Origin: Alphaproteobacteria bacterium
GTDB lineage: Bacteria > Pseudomonadota > Alphaproteobacteria > JAAEOK01
Assembly: GCA_024244705.1 (NCBI GenBank)
Contig: JAAEOK010000056.1
Location: forward strand, 1-64,000
DNA: 64,000 nt
Direction: 5' to 3'
The position numbers were made by a program, and so were the translations under genes. The notes under the pieces were generated by a model. It was given only the letters and a program-made list of their open reading frames with translations. It was not told the origin of the DNA and made no database searches. Shown here in pieces: positions 27,952 through 36,750 of this stretch (position 1 is its first letter; each line of letters begins with the position of its first letter).

Positions 27952-28001
27952 TTGCGCCGGACCCTGCGAGCCGGTAAAATACGACCGCCTCAAGGGTCCG
28001 G
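27952..28001 (+). promoter_or_regulatory. Possible nrdJ promoter and inverted repeat
   Basis: TTGCGC (27952-27957) and TAAAAT (27975-27980) are 17 bases apart and could form a sigma-70 promoter with a weak -35. A perfect 9-base inverted repeat (CCGGACCCT 27957-27965 and AGGGTCCGG 27993-28001) overlaps it and could be an operator or a leader stem. No match to a full NrdR box or to a cobalamin riboswitch core was recognised. Confidence 0.3.
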
Positions 28002-28059
28002 GTTCTTGCCGCTTCGCCGGCCCGCCTGTCGCCGCATTTGACCACATTCGGGAACGATC

Positions 28060-30381
28060 ATGGTGCAGGTCGCCTCCATCTCCCAACAGATTTGGGACAT
28101 GAAATACCGCCTCAAGGGGCCCGACGGCGCGCCGACCGACGGCGCCATCGAGGACACCTGGCACCGGGTCGCGGCCGCCCTCGCCGAACCGGAAACGGAC
28201 CGGGCGGTATGGACCGAACGCTTCTACGAGACGCTGACCGATTTCAAGTTTTTGCCGGCTGGGCGCATTCTCGCCGGCGCCGGCACCGGTCGTGACGTCA
28301 CCCTGTTCAACTGCTTCGTCATGGGCGCCATCCCCGACGACATGGGCGGCATCTTCGAGCATTTGAAGCAGGCGGCGCTGACCATGCAGCAGGGCGGCGG
28401 CATCGGCTACGACTTCTCGACGCTGCGGCCCAAGGGCGCCCCGGTCAAAGGCGTCGGCGCCGACGCCTCGGGGCCGCTGACGTTCATGGACGTGTGGGAC
28501 GCCATGTGCCTGACCATCATGAGCGCCGGCTACCGCCGCGGCGCGATGATGGGCACCATGCGCTGCGACCATCCGGATATCGAGGCCTTCATCGCGGCCA
28601 AACACGAGGCCGGCCGGCTGCGCATGTTCAACCTGTCGGTCCTGGTCACCGATGCCTTCATGGCCGCGGTCAAGGAGGACGCGCCGTGGGAGCTGTCGTT
28701 CAACGGCACGATCCACAAGAACCTGCCGGCGCGCGAGCTATGGGACAAGATCATGCGGGCGACCTACGCCTATGCCGAGCCCGGGGTGATCTTCATCGAC
28801 CGCATCAACCGCCGCAACAACCTCTATTATTGCGAGGAAATCCACGCCACCAATCCATGCGGCGAGCAGCCGCTGCCGCCTTACGGCGCCTGCCTGCTCG
28901 GTTCGATCAATTTGGCGCGCTTGGTGCGCGATCCGTTCACGGCCGATGCCGAGCTTGACTTGGAAGCGCTCGAAACCCTGGTGCCGGTGGCCGTGCGGAT
29001 GATGGACAACGTAACCGACATCTCGCAATTTCCGCTGCCGCAGCAGCAGGAAGAGGCGATCGCGAAACGACGGATCGGCCTCGGCGTGACCGGGCTCGCC
29101 GACGCCCTGATCATGTGCCGGGCCCGCTATGGCAGCCAGGAGGCGGTGCGGCTCACCGAAATCTGGATGCGGGCGGTGCGCCGCGCCGCCTATATGGCGT
29201 CCGCCGCTTTGGCCGAGGAAAAGGGCGCCTTTCCGCTGTTCGACCGCGACAAATTCCTCGCCGGCGAAACCGTTGCCGAGCTCGACGAGGACGTCCGCGC
29301 GGCGATCTCCCGCCACGGCGTGCGCAATGCCCTGGTCACCTCGGTGGCGCCGACCGGAACGATCTCGATCTTCGCCGACAACGTTTCCTCCGGGCTCGAG
29401 CCCGCGTTCAGCTTCAAATACACCCGCAACGTGTTGATGCCCGACGGCCAACGCCGCGAGGAGGAGGTCAGCGACTACGCCTTCCGCCTGTTCCATCGCC
29501 TCAACGGCGAGAGCACGCCGCTGCCCGACTACTTCGTCGACGCCCAGCGCCTCGCCCCCGGCGACCACGTGGTGATGCAGGCCGCGGTCCAGAAGTACGT
29601 CGACAGCTCGATCTCGAAGACCATCAACTGCCCGGAGGACATTTCCTTCGACGACTTCAAGGACGTCTATATCCAGGCCTACGACCTCGGTTGCAAGGGC
29701 TGCACCACCTATCGCCCCAACGAAGTCACCGGCGCCGTTCTCGAAGTCGCCAAGACCGTCGACGAGGACGACGACAGCCAGGCCGCGCTGCCGCTCGAGG
29801 TGCCGCCGTCGCGGCCCGCCGACCCGTTCGAGGCCGGCGGTGTTGTCTATATGACGCAGCCGCTCAGCCGGCCCGAGGAACTGCCCGGCCGGACCTACAA
29901 GATCCGCTGGCCGGACACCGACCACGCCATCTACATCACCCTCAACGACGTCATCCAGGACGGGCGGCGGCGGCCGTTCGAGATCTTCATCAACTCCAAG
30001 AACATGGAGCATTACGCCTGGACGGTGGCGTTGACGCGGATGATCAGCGCCGTGTTCCGCCGCGGCGGCGACGTCTCGTTCGTGGTCGAGGAGTTGAAGG
30101 CGGTGTTCGACCCGCGCGGCGGGCAGTGGATGGGCGGCCATTACGTGCCGTCGCTGCTGGCCGCCATCGGCGAGGTCATCGAGCGTCACATGCGCGACAT
30201 CGGATTTCTCGCCGCGACCGACAGCCTGCGCCATCCGGAAGCGGCGGCGGTCAACGACCCCGACGGCGTCCGCGCCGGCGCCCCGGGCATGCGGTTCTGC
30301 CCCAAATGCAATCAGCCGGCGCTGATCCGCCAGGAAAACTGCGACATCTGCACCAGCTGCACCTATTCCAAGTGCGCCTGA
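28060..30381 (+). CDS. nrdJ: Adenosylcobalamin-dependent class II ribonucleotide reductase
   Basis: The 773-residue enzyme reduces ribonucleotides using adenosylcobalamin, independently of oxygen. FLPAGRILAGAG, LFNCFVMG with the first active-site cysteine, GGGIGYDFSTLRP, the ATNPCGEQPLPPYGACLLGS motif with the radical cysteine, and SVAPTGTISIFADN are all present. The C-terminus ends in a cysteine-rich tail (CPKCNQPAL and CDICTSCTYSKC), which would deliver reducing electrons. No NrdR-type ATP cone is evident at the N-terminus. The gene stands alone, convergent with the GT2 gene. PduO at 4529 supplies its cofactor. Confidence 0.95.
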   Translation: MVQVASISQQIWDMKYRLKGPDGAPTDGAIEDTWHRVAAALAEPETDRAVWTERFYETLTDFKFLPAGRILAGAGTGRDVTLFNCFVMGAIPDDMGGIFEHLKQAALTMQQGGGIGYDFSTLRPKGAPVKGVGADASGPLTFMDVWDAMCLTIMSAGYRRGAMMGTMRCDHPDIEAFIAAKHEAGRLRMFNLSVLVTDAFMAAVKEDAPWELSFNGTIHKNLPARELWDKIMRATYAYAEPGVIFIDRINRRNNLYYCEEIHATNPCGEQPLPPYGACLLGSINLARLVRDPFTADAELDLEALETLVPVAVRMMDNVTDISQFPLPQQQEEAIAKRRIGLGVTGLADALIMCRARYGSQEAVRLTEIWMRAVRRAAYMASAALAEEKGAFPLFDRDKFLAGETVAELDEDVRAAISRHGVRNALVTSVAPTGTISIFADNVSSGLEPAFSFKYTRNVLMPDGQRREEEVSDYAFRLFHRLNGESTPLPDYFVDAQRLAPGDHVVMQAAVQKYVDSSISKTINCPEDISFDDFKDVYIQAYDLGCKGCTTYRPNEVTGAVLEVAKTVDEDDDSQAALPLEVPPSRPADPFEAGGVVYMTQPLSRPEELPGRTYKIRWPDTDHAIYITLNDVIQDGRRRPFEIFINSKNMEHYAWTVALTRMISAVFRRGGDVSFVVEELKAVFDPRGGQWMGGHYVPSLLAAIGEVIERHMRDIGFLAATDSLRHPEAAAVNDPDGVRAGAPGMRFCPKCNQPALIRQENCDICTSCTYSKCA

Positions 30382-30440
30382 GGCGGTCGTCTCGCATCGC
30401 GCCGGCCACTATCCGACATATTCCTCCCACCGCCGCGTGA

Positions 30441-31229
30441 TCAATTCGGTCCGGCGCCGTGGCGTTGAAAATGCTCCCACTCCCCCGGCCTGTCGTAGCG
30501 GAATTCGGCCTGGTCGGCGGGATGGGAATGATAGTGCCCGACGATCGCGTTGCACCGCGCCAGCCTGACGCCGCGTTTCTCCAACATCGACCACCACACG
30601 CCGTCGCCGATCACGCGGATCGGCGTGCCGTCGCCGAAAGTCATCGGGTAGGGTGGGAAGGAATCGTGCAGCGCCATGCGCCACAGGGTTGCCGGACCGA
30701 ACGTCTCGCGCCCCGCTCCGCAGCCGAGACGCACCGGTCCATCTTCGGGTCGGGCGGGGTGTTTCACCGATACGGCAAGGGTGTCGAGGGGCCGGCAGGG
30801 GCCGACATCGTCGGTCGTCGCCTGATCGTAGCAGATCCGCCAATCGCCGCCGACCAGGCCGGTTCGTGGATCGCGCATGAGCCGTTCGAAATCCGCCACC
30901 GCGTCTGTGCACAATCGGTCGTCGAGGTTCAGATTCATCACCAGCGGCGTGGTCACCGCGACGAGCGCCAGGTTCCACGCCTGGTAGATCGTCAATGGCT
31001 CGCCGGTGGCCAGGTAGGGGCGGTCGAAATCCGCCGGCGGCGAAATCCCGCCGTCGAACACGTAGATGCTCTCCACCGGCACCGTTTGGGCCTCGAGGTT
31101 TCCTCGATGGCCGACGAGCAATTGGCGCCAATCCGGGTCGCCGTGCCACACGGCGCAGATGACGGTGGTCTTGGGCCCCGCGTCGGTGAGGCTGCCGCGA
31201 CCGAAAACGGAGCCGGTTATCGTCACCAT
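30441..31229 (-). CDS. GT-A fold family 2-like glycosyltransferase
   Basis: The 262-residue soluble protein begins its fold at TTVICAVWHGDPDW, with the acceptor-side segment NLEAQTVPVESIYVFDGG. The nucleotide-sugar site has NLNLDDRL in place of the common DxD. GDGVWWSML may form the C-terminal catalytic loop. It is a plausible family 2-like transferase, with the sugar and acceptor unknown. It is convergent with nrdJ and 36 bases from the dienelactone hydrolase stop. No Shine-Dalgarno is evident before ATG 31229. Confidence 0.7.
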   Translation of the reverse strand: MVTITGSVFGRGSLTDAGPKTTVICAVWHGDPDWRQLLVGHRGNLEAQTVPVESIYVFDGGISPPADFDRPYLATGEPLTIYQAWNLALVAVTTPLVMNLNLDDRLCTDAVADFERLMRDPRTGLVGGDWRICYDQATTDDVGPCRPLDTLAVSVKHPARPEDGPVRLGCGAGRETFGPATLWRMALHDSFPPYPMTFGDGTPIRVIGDGVWWSMLEKRGVRLARCNAIVGHYHSHPADQAEFRYDRPGEWEHFQRHGAGPN

Positions 31230-31265
31230 CGAAGGATACCCGGCGGCCCGCGGCGCGGTCGCGAT

Positions 31266-31934
31266 TCAGCCAATGTGCTGTTCGAAGAAGGCGAGCGTCC
31301 GCTCCAAGGCGAGCGCGGCGGCGGCTTCGTCGTGGCTGCCGCGGCGGTCGCAGTTGAAGCCGTGGCCGGCATCTTCATAGACATAGATCGTGACATCGAG
31401 ATGGGCGAGGCGAATTTTTTCGACGTCGCTGAGCGGTATGGCCGCGTCGCGGTCGCCGAAATGAAGCATGGTCGGGCATTTCGGATCACGGTCGTTGAGT
31501 TCGATGATGTGACCGCCGTAGTAACCGACCGCGGCGGCGAAGCCACCCTCGGTGGCACCGAGCCAGGCGACCGATCCGCCCCAGCAATAGCCGACGATGC
31601 CGACCGGGCCCTCGGGCGATAAGCGATCGCGCGCCGCGGAGATATCGGCCGCAACCGCTTCCCAGCCGACCTGACCGCGCATCTCGCGTCCTTTCGCGAC
31701 GCCCTCGGAATCGTAATCCAGTTCGACGCCGCGCTCGAGGCGGTCGAACAGCGCCGGCGCCAATGCCGCGTATCCGACCGCCGCGAAACGATCGCAGACG
31801 TCGCGAATGTGACCGTTGACGCCGAAAATCTCCTGGGCGACTACCAGCCCGCCACGTGCGGCACCCGCCGGCCGCGCCAGATAGGCCTGTAACCGGTGAC
31901 CGTCCGCCGCCGTAAGTTCAAGCGCCTCGCCCAT
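31266..31934 (-). CDS. Dienelactone hydrolase family protein
   Basis: The 222-residue alpha/beta hydrolase has the nucleophile elbow GYCWGG with catalytic cysteine, aspartate in FGDRDAAIP and histidine in DAGHGFNCD, the Cys-Asp-His triad of dienelactone hydrolases. VVAQEIFGVNGHIRDV is another family marker. ATG 31934 is chosen because GGAG lies 8 bases upstream and the family starts here; the earlier ATG at 31973 has no ribosome site. The natural substrate is unclear, as many members are general esterases. Confidence 0.88.
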   Translation of the reverse strand: MGEALELTAADGHRLQAYLARPAGAARGGLVVAQEIFGVNGHIRDVCDRFAAVGYAALAPALFDRLERGVELDYDSEGVAKGREMRGQVGWEAVAADISAARDRLSPEGPVGIVGYCWGGSVAWLGATEGGFAAAVGYYGGHIIELNDRDPKCPTMLHFGDRDAAIPLSDVEKIRLAHLDVTIYVYEDAGHGFNCDRRGSHDEAAAALALERTLAFFEQHIG

Positions 31935-32021
31935 AACGTCGTCTCCAATCACGATGGTCGAGCGATACCGCATACCATATTCATGCCGCCGATCATCGCC
32001 AATGTTGCGGATTGGCGCCGG

Positions 32022-32564
32022 TCAAACGGCGCCGCGCACCGCGGCGACGCGATCGAGGAGGTCGTGCAAGGGGCCGTCATTGATGCCCAGTTCGTCGAGA
32101 TGGCGGACCGTGTTTTCGAGATACTCCGCACAGGCGCCGCGCTCGCCATGGCCCTGCACGACCATCTGCACGAGCTCGTCGACAGGTAGGCCGCCGGCAT
32201 AGCGTTCGTGTTTCGGGTCGGCGGTATAGGTATGGGCAACGACGCGCCGGCCGTCGTCGAGCACCACCGGCAGCGCCTTCGGAATATAGATGTAATGGAC
32301 CATCTCGCGGTCATGGAGATAGGCCAAGGTTGCGTCGCGGCGCTCGGCGGCGACCCGATAGGCGATACCGCGGCACGAGCCGCCGCGATCGAGACCGAGC
32401 ACGAGGCCGGGTTTTTCGGGGGTGCCCCGGTAGCGGTAAGAGGTCAGGCAGAATGCCCGGTGATAACCGCGCAGCAGCGCCGGCGCCCGTTCGCAATGGT
32501 CGAAGCCGGGATGCCACATCAGCGACCCGTAGCCGAACACCCAGATATCCTCGGACTGAAACAT
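32022..32564 (-). CDS. chaC: ChaC-type glutathione-specific gamma-glutamylcyclotransferase
   Basis: This 180-residue enzyme cleaves glutathione to 5-oxoproline and Cys-Gly. The N-terminal VFGYGSLMWHPGF is the gamma-glutamylcyclotransferase YGSL substrate loop with the typical ChaC extension. LDRGGSCRGIAYRV and YLHDREMVHYIYIPK follow; the catalytic glutamate is expected in the latter motif (RE). It reads in the same direction as the dienelactone hydrolase, 87 bases from its start. Two GSTs in the window make a glutathione theme, though not one operon. Confidence 0.88.
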   Translation of the reverse strand: MFQSEDIWVFGYGSLMWHPGFDHCERAPALLRGYHRAFCLTSYRYRGTPEKPGLVLGLDRGGSCRGIAYRVAAERRDATLAYLHDREMVHYIYIPKALPVVLDDGRRVVAHTYTADPKHERYAGGLPVDELVQMVVQGHGERGACAEYLENTVRHLDELGINDGPLHDLLDRVAAVRGAV

Positions 32565-32694
32565 GGCTGCTGTATACGATCACCGGCCGCCGCCGTAAAC
32601 ATGCCGCCACCGCCGGACAGATTCCGGCGGCGATGGCCGCGTGCCCATGAATTGCTCGTTCCGCCGCGCTTCGTTCTGATTTAAACACTCGGCC

Positions 32695-33723
32695 ATGTCC
32701 GCGCGCCGCGCCATGCCCCTGACCGTCCTCGCCGTGATCGCCTTTGCCGGCGCCTATGCCGGCTATTGGTATTACGCCAAGGGCGCGTTGCACGACGGCG
32801 TCGATTTATGGATCGCCCAGCGCCGCGCCGAAGGCATCGACGTGCGCGTCGGCGCGCTGTCGATCACCGGCTTCCCGTTCGCCCTCGACGCCGAGGCCCG
32901 GGACGTCGTCGCCGCGCAGGCGGGCGGACGGGTTGCGTGGGAAGGCCGCGTTCCCATTCTGCATATGGTTGGCGCACCGTGGGACTTCCGCCGTCTCGCC
33001 TTCGCGACCGGTGGTCCGGCCGAGTTGATCGTCGTCAACATCGTCACCGGGCAGCGCGCCGCGATCACGGCCGCTCGCGGCGAGGGCAGCGCGGCTTTCG
33101 AAGCGAGCGGCCGGCTCCGTTTCCGCGAGCTCCGCCTGTACAAGATCGGGGCCGAAGGCAGCGAGCCCTTTCTGCCGATGACGGCGGCGGTCGCGGATTT
33201 CGGCGTCAATCAACGGGAACCGGACGCGGTCGAGGTGTCGCTACGCGCCGTCGACATGACGATGCCGCCTTTGCCCGGTCCCCAACTCGGCCAAAGTCTG
33301 CAGACTCTGGCGGCAACAATCGTCTGGCAGGGAGCCATCCCATCGCTGCCGACCCAGTCCGCGCTGGCCGCATGGCGGGCGAACGGCGGCAGGGTCGATA
33401 TTCGATTTCTCGAAGCGGTATGGGGACCGCTGGGTTTCACCGCCAGCGGCGAGGCGCGCCTCGATGCCGACTTGCAGCCGACCGGCACCCTTTCGACGAC
33501 GACGCAAGGTTACCGCGAAGCGGTGAACGCGATCGAAGCCGCCGGCCAGATGTCGCCACGGCAGGCGGCGCAGACCCGTCTCATGCTCGACCTCATGGCG
33601 ACGCGGCCGGGGAATGGCGGGCCGCCGCAACTCGACGTCGACCTCAACCTTGTCGATCGCCGGCTGTCGGCGGGCGCGCTGCCGTTGGCGGTGCTGCCGC
33701 GCATCGACTGGCCGTTGAGGTAG
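32695..33723 (+). CDS. DUF2125 domain protein
   Basis: The 342-residue protein has an N-terminal membrane helix or signal (about 8-28, LTVLAVIAFAGAYAGYWYYA) and a beta-rich body with the DUF2125 start pattern, including RVGALSITGFPFALDAEA. Function unknown; proteins of this type are predicted periplasmic or membrane-anchored. It is transcribed alone and is convergent with tyrC (25 bases between stops). Confidence 0.8.
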   Translation: MSARRAMPLTVLAVIAFAGAYAGYWYYAKGALHDGVDLWIAQRRAEGIDVRVGALSITGFPFALDAEARDVVAAQAGGRVAWEGRVPILHMVGAPWDFRRLAFATGGPAELIVVNIVTGQRAAITAARGEGSAAFEASGRLRFRELRLYKIGAEGSEPFLPMTAAVADFGVNQREPDAVEVSLRAVDMTMPPLPGPQLGQSLQTLAATIVWQGAIPSLPTQSALAAWRANGGRVDIRFLEAVWGPLGFTASGEARLDADLQPTGTLSTTTQGYREAVNAIEAAGQMSPRQAAQTRLMLDLMATRPGNGGPPQLDVDLNLVDRRLSAGALPLAVLPRIDWPLR

Positions 33724-33748
33724 GGCGCGACGGCGACGGCCAGTGCGG

Positions 33749-34678
33749 TCAGTCTCGGTCGCCCGTCGGATGCGGAGGCTCGACCTCGTCATAGGCTTGC
33801 TTGGCGTCGATCACCGAACGGCGGATATCGCGCGTGCGTTCGAACAGTTGTTCCAGCTTGTCGCCCTCGCCCCAGCGGATCGCCCGCTGGAGCGCCGATA
33901 AATCCTCCGAGAAACGGCCCAGCACTTCGAGGACGGCGTCGCGGTTGTTGAGAAATACGTCGCGCCACATGATCGGATCGGAGGCCGCGATGCGGGTAAA
34001 ATCGCGGAAGCCGCCGGCCGAGAATTTCGCCACCTCGGCGCGCAACTGGCCCTCGATGTCGGTTGCCGTGCCGACGATGGTATAGGCGATGAGGTGGGGC
34101 AAATGCGAGGTTATGGCGAGAACCAGATCGTGATGCTCGGCATCCATGGTTTCGACATCCATGCCGCAGCGCCGCCACATCTCCGCCAGCCGGTCCAAGG
34201 CTGCCGCGTCCACCCCGGGCGGCGGCGTCAGCACGCAATAGCGGCCGTGAAACAATTCGGCGAAACCGGCCTCGGGACCGGAATGCTCGGTCCCGGCCAC
34301 CGGGTGGCCGGGTATAAAATGGACCCCCTGTGGAATCCGCGGCCCGACGTCTTCGATGACGCAGCGCTTGGCCGAGCCGACATCGGTGACCGTGGCGCCG
34401 GGTTTCAATGCGGGAGCGATTGCGGTCGCCAGATCCCGGTAGGTGCCGAGCGGCGTACACAACACGACCAGGTCGGCATCGGCGGCGGCCGCCGCCGGGT
34501 CCTGGCTCGTGGTGTCACAGAGTCCGAGACGCCGAGCGGTTTCCAACGTCGCTGCGGTGCGCGCGCAGCCGACGATGTGACCGGCGAGGTCTTCGACACG
34601 CAGTGCCCGTGCCAGCGACGAGCCGATGAGACCGATGCCGATGAGCGCCACCCGCTCGTAGAGAATTCCCGCGGCCAT
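33749..34678 (-). CDS. tyrC: Prephenate/arogenate dehydrogenase
   Basis: The 309-residue enzyme makes tyrosine precursors by oxidative decarboxylation. The N-terminal NAD site is ALIGIGLIGSSLARAL. VVLCTPLGTY, TDVGSAKRCV and FIPGHPVAGTEHSGPEAG, with the catalytic histidines, follow, and later the SHLPHLIAY helix. It is cyclohexadienyl-type; whether prephenate or arogenate is preferred cannot be read. It lies 3 bases after hisC and is last in the aromatic operon. Confidence 0.9.
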   Translation of the reverse strand: MAAGILYERVALIGIGLIGSSLARALRVEDLAGHIVGCARTAATLETARRLGLCDTTSQDPAAAAADADLVVLCTPLGTYRDLATAIAPALKPGATVTDVGSAKRCVIEDVGPRIPQGVHFIPGHPVAGTEHSGPEAGFAELFHGRYCVLTPPPGVDAAALDRLAEMWRRCGMDVETMDAEHHDLVLAITSHLPHLIAYTIVGTATDIEGQLRAEVAKFSAGGFRDFTRIAASDPIMWRDVFLNNRDAVLEVLGRFSEDLSALQRAIRWGEGDKLEQLFERTRDIRRSVIDAKQAYDEVEPPHPTGDRD

Positions 34679-34681
34679 CTC

Positions 34682-35767
34682 TCAACTCATGAAATCGTTG
34701 AGCGCGGCGACGACATCGGCCATTTCGTCTTCGAGTCCGACGGTGATCCGAAGGCATCGGGGTAGGCCGTAATTCGCGACCTTGCGCGGGATTATGCCGC
34801 GGCCGTTGAGAAAGTCGTTGGCCGCATCGGCGTTGCGATCGCCGTCGGGAAACTCGACGAGGATGAAATTGCCGACGCTGGGATGGGCGACAAGCCCGAT
34901 CCGGGCCAGCTCGGCGCTCAGCCACGGCAGCCAGATATCGTTATGGGTCCGCGCCGCGTCGGTAAACGGCACGTCGTCGAGGGCGGCTTCCGCCGCCGCC
35001 AACGCCGCCGCCGACACGTTGAACGGGCCGCGCACGCGATTGAGCACGCCGGCGACCTCCGCCGAACCGTAGGACCAGCCGATGCGCAACGCGCTCAGCC
35101 CATAGATCTTCGAAAAAGTGCGGAGAGCGACGACGTTGGGGGCCGTCCGCGCGAGCTCCAGGCCGGAGGCATAGTCGTTGCGCGTCACGTATTCGGCGTA
35201 GGCGCCATCGACCACCAACAGCACTTCCGGCGGCAGGCCCGTATGGAGACGATCGAGTTCATCGCGGGTGATGAAACTGCCGGTCGGGTTGTTGGGATTG
35301 GCCAGAAACACCAGCCGCGTCTTGGGCGTCACCGCGGCGAGCAGCGCGTCGACGTCGCTCCGCAGCCCGCTCTCGGGCGCGGCAACCGGCGTGGCGCCGG
35401 TGACGCGGGCGGCGATCGCGTACATCAGGAAGCCGTGCTCGCTGTAGAGCACTTCGTCGCCGAGGCCGGCATAGGCCCGGCACAACAGGGAGATCAACTC
35501 GTCCGAGCCAGCGCCGCATACCACCCGCGCCGGATCGATACCGTGGTGGCGCCCGAGCGCCGCACGCAGGGCATTCGCTCCGCCATCGGGGTAACGGTGG
35601 AGGCTCTCGGACTGCGCACGATAGGCGTCCCGGGCGCGCGGGCTGGCGCCGAGCGGGGTCTCGTTGGAAGCCAGCCGGATGACGCGGTCGATCCCCGGCA
35701 GCGCCGCCCGACCGCCGACATAGGGCGCGATGTCCATGATTCCCGGTCGCGGGCGGGGGGCATTCAT
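34682..35767 (-). CDS. hisC: Histidinol-phosphate/aromatic aminotransferase
   Basis: The 361-residue fold-type I PLP aminotransferase has LASNETPLGAS at the start, FLANPNNPTGS in the middle, DGAYAEYV for the pyridine-interacting Asp, and the Schiff-base lysine in FSKIYGLSALRIGW. The family is HisC. Its position between a chorismate mutase-like gene and tyrC suggests it works as an aromatic aminotransferase here, perhaps in addition to histidine synthesis. It overlaps the upstream gene by 4 bases. Confidence 0.9.
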   Translation of the reverse strand: MNAPRPRPGIMDIAPYVGGRAALPGIDRVIRLASNETPLGASPRARDAYRAQSESLHRYPDGGANALRAALGRHHGIDPARVVCGAGSDELISLLCRAYAGLGDEVLYSEHGFLMYAIAARVTGATPVAAPESGLRSDVDALLAAVTPKTRLVFLANPNNPTGSFITRDELDRLHTGLPPEVLLVVDGAYAEYVTRNDYASGLELARTAPNVVALRTFSKIYGLSALRIGWSYGSAEVAGVLNRVRGPFNVSAAALAAAEAALDDVPFTDAARTHNDIWLPWLSAELARIGLVAHPSVGNFILVEFPDGDRNADAANDFLNGRGIIPRKVANYGLPRCLRITVGLEDEMADVVAALNDFMS

Positions 35768-36654
35768 GGGCCGCCTCCCGGCGCACCTGGTTCGGCCGTC
35801 AGGTTCACCGGCACCGGGTAGCCGCCGAGCGCGTGCACCTTGTCGATCTTGGGCGCAAAGCCCCCGACGAGACGCTGGACGGTCGCGTCATCGGCCGCGA
35901 AATGTCCGCCCAGCTCGACCAAATGCTGCCATGACACCGGGTGCTCCGGGTCCCGCCACGCGGCGTAGAGGAATTGACTGAATCCGCCTTCGGCCAGCGC
36001 GGTACGAAGCCGCCCGCGGCTGATATGTTCCTCGGATTGGAAGACCAGAAAGCTGTGATCGTCGCCGCTATCCTCGAAATCGACACGCGCAATGACCAAG
36101 GCGGCTAGATCGTCGCGGTGCGCTTCCGCGGTCTCGATCGACGGCAGACGCGACACGATTCGCGTCCGGTCCGGGTTATCGGAGATCAGGTAACGCCACC
36201 ACGGTTCCGGGTCGTCCTCGTCGGGCATCGGCAGAACGCCGACGCTGGCCGAACCGTCGCGCACGGCGGCGACGACGTGACCCGCTCTTGCTAACGGGGT
36301 GATCGGCGTGAAGGCGCCGAAATGGGCGCGGGCGAGGCGGCGGTAGTCGGGGGCCCCTTCGGGCTGCAACACGGCCACCGAATACGGTCCTTGGAGTCTT
36401 GTCAGCGCGGCGAAGATTTCGCGCCAGATGTGCAGGACCGAGGCCACCTGAAAGACGCCGTCGTGGCGCGCCGCCAAGCGGCGCAGGACCGAAGCCTCGC
36501 GCGCCGGGCGCAGAAACACCACCGATGTCTGGCCTTTGGCCGCACCCACCCGTTTGGCGACCGCGGCCCGCTTCATCAGCAGATCGTGGATGTCATCGTC
36601 AATCTCATCGATTTCCCGGCGCAGCGCACCGAGGCTCTTGCCGTCGTCGTCCAT
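35764..36654 (-). CDS. Chorismate mutase with degenerate prephenate-dehydratase/ACT-like tail
   Basis: The product is 296 residues. Residues 1-90 are an AroQ-type chorismate mutase (LRREIDEIDDDIHDLLMKR, then the basic FLRPAREASVLRRL). From about 91 the sequence follows prephenate dehydratase (SVAVLQPEGAPDY, HFG, ASVGVLPMP), and from about 215 an ACT-like domain ending in HALGGYPVP. The catalytic TRF motif of dehydratases is replaced by HSF at about 200-202. So it looks like a P-protein that has kept the mutase but probably lost the dehydratase. It is first in the operon with hisC and tyrC. Confidence 0.8.
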   Translation of the reverse strand: MDDDGKSLGALRREIDEIDDDIHDLLMKRAAVAKRVGAAKGQTSVVFLRPAREASVLRRLAARHDGVFQVASVLHIWREIFAALTRLQGPYSVAVLQPEGAPDYRRLARAHFGAFTPITPLARAGHVVAAVRDGSASVGVLPMPDEDDPEPWWRYLISDNPDRTRIVSRLPSIETAEAHRDDLAALVIARVDFEDSGDDHSFLVFQSEEHISRGRLRTALAEGGFSQFLYAAWRDPEHPVSWQHLVELGGHFAADDATVQRLVGGFAPKIDKVHALGGYPVPVNLTAEPGAPGGGP

Positions 36655-36750
36655 CGTCGGGGTGGCCGTCGAAAAAGGTGGTTACTCTTAGTCGGTGAAC
36701 CGTTTGAAAGCAAAGAAAAGGTGGCCGAAAAGGCGGTGGCCGGCGGGCTC

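Noticed and set aside
27833-28045. 70-residue minus-strand frame upstream of nrdJ
   Set aside because: It covers the DnaA boxes and the probable promoter, has no recognisable motif, and would be divergent within the regulatory gap.
27820-28059. Cobalamin riboswitch before nrdJ
   Set aside because: No B12-box-like sequence was recognised in the leader. Such riboswitches usually control B12 synthesis, transport or B12-independent isoenzymes, not a B12-dependent enzyme.
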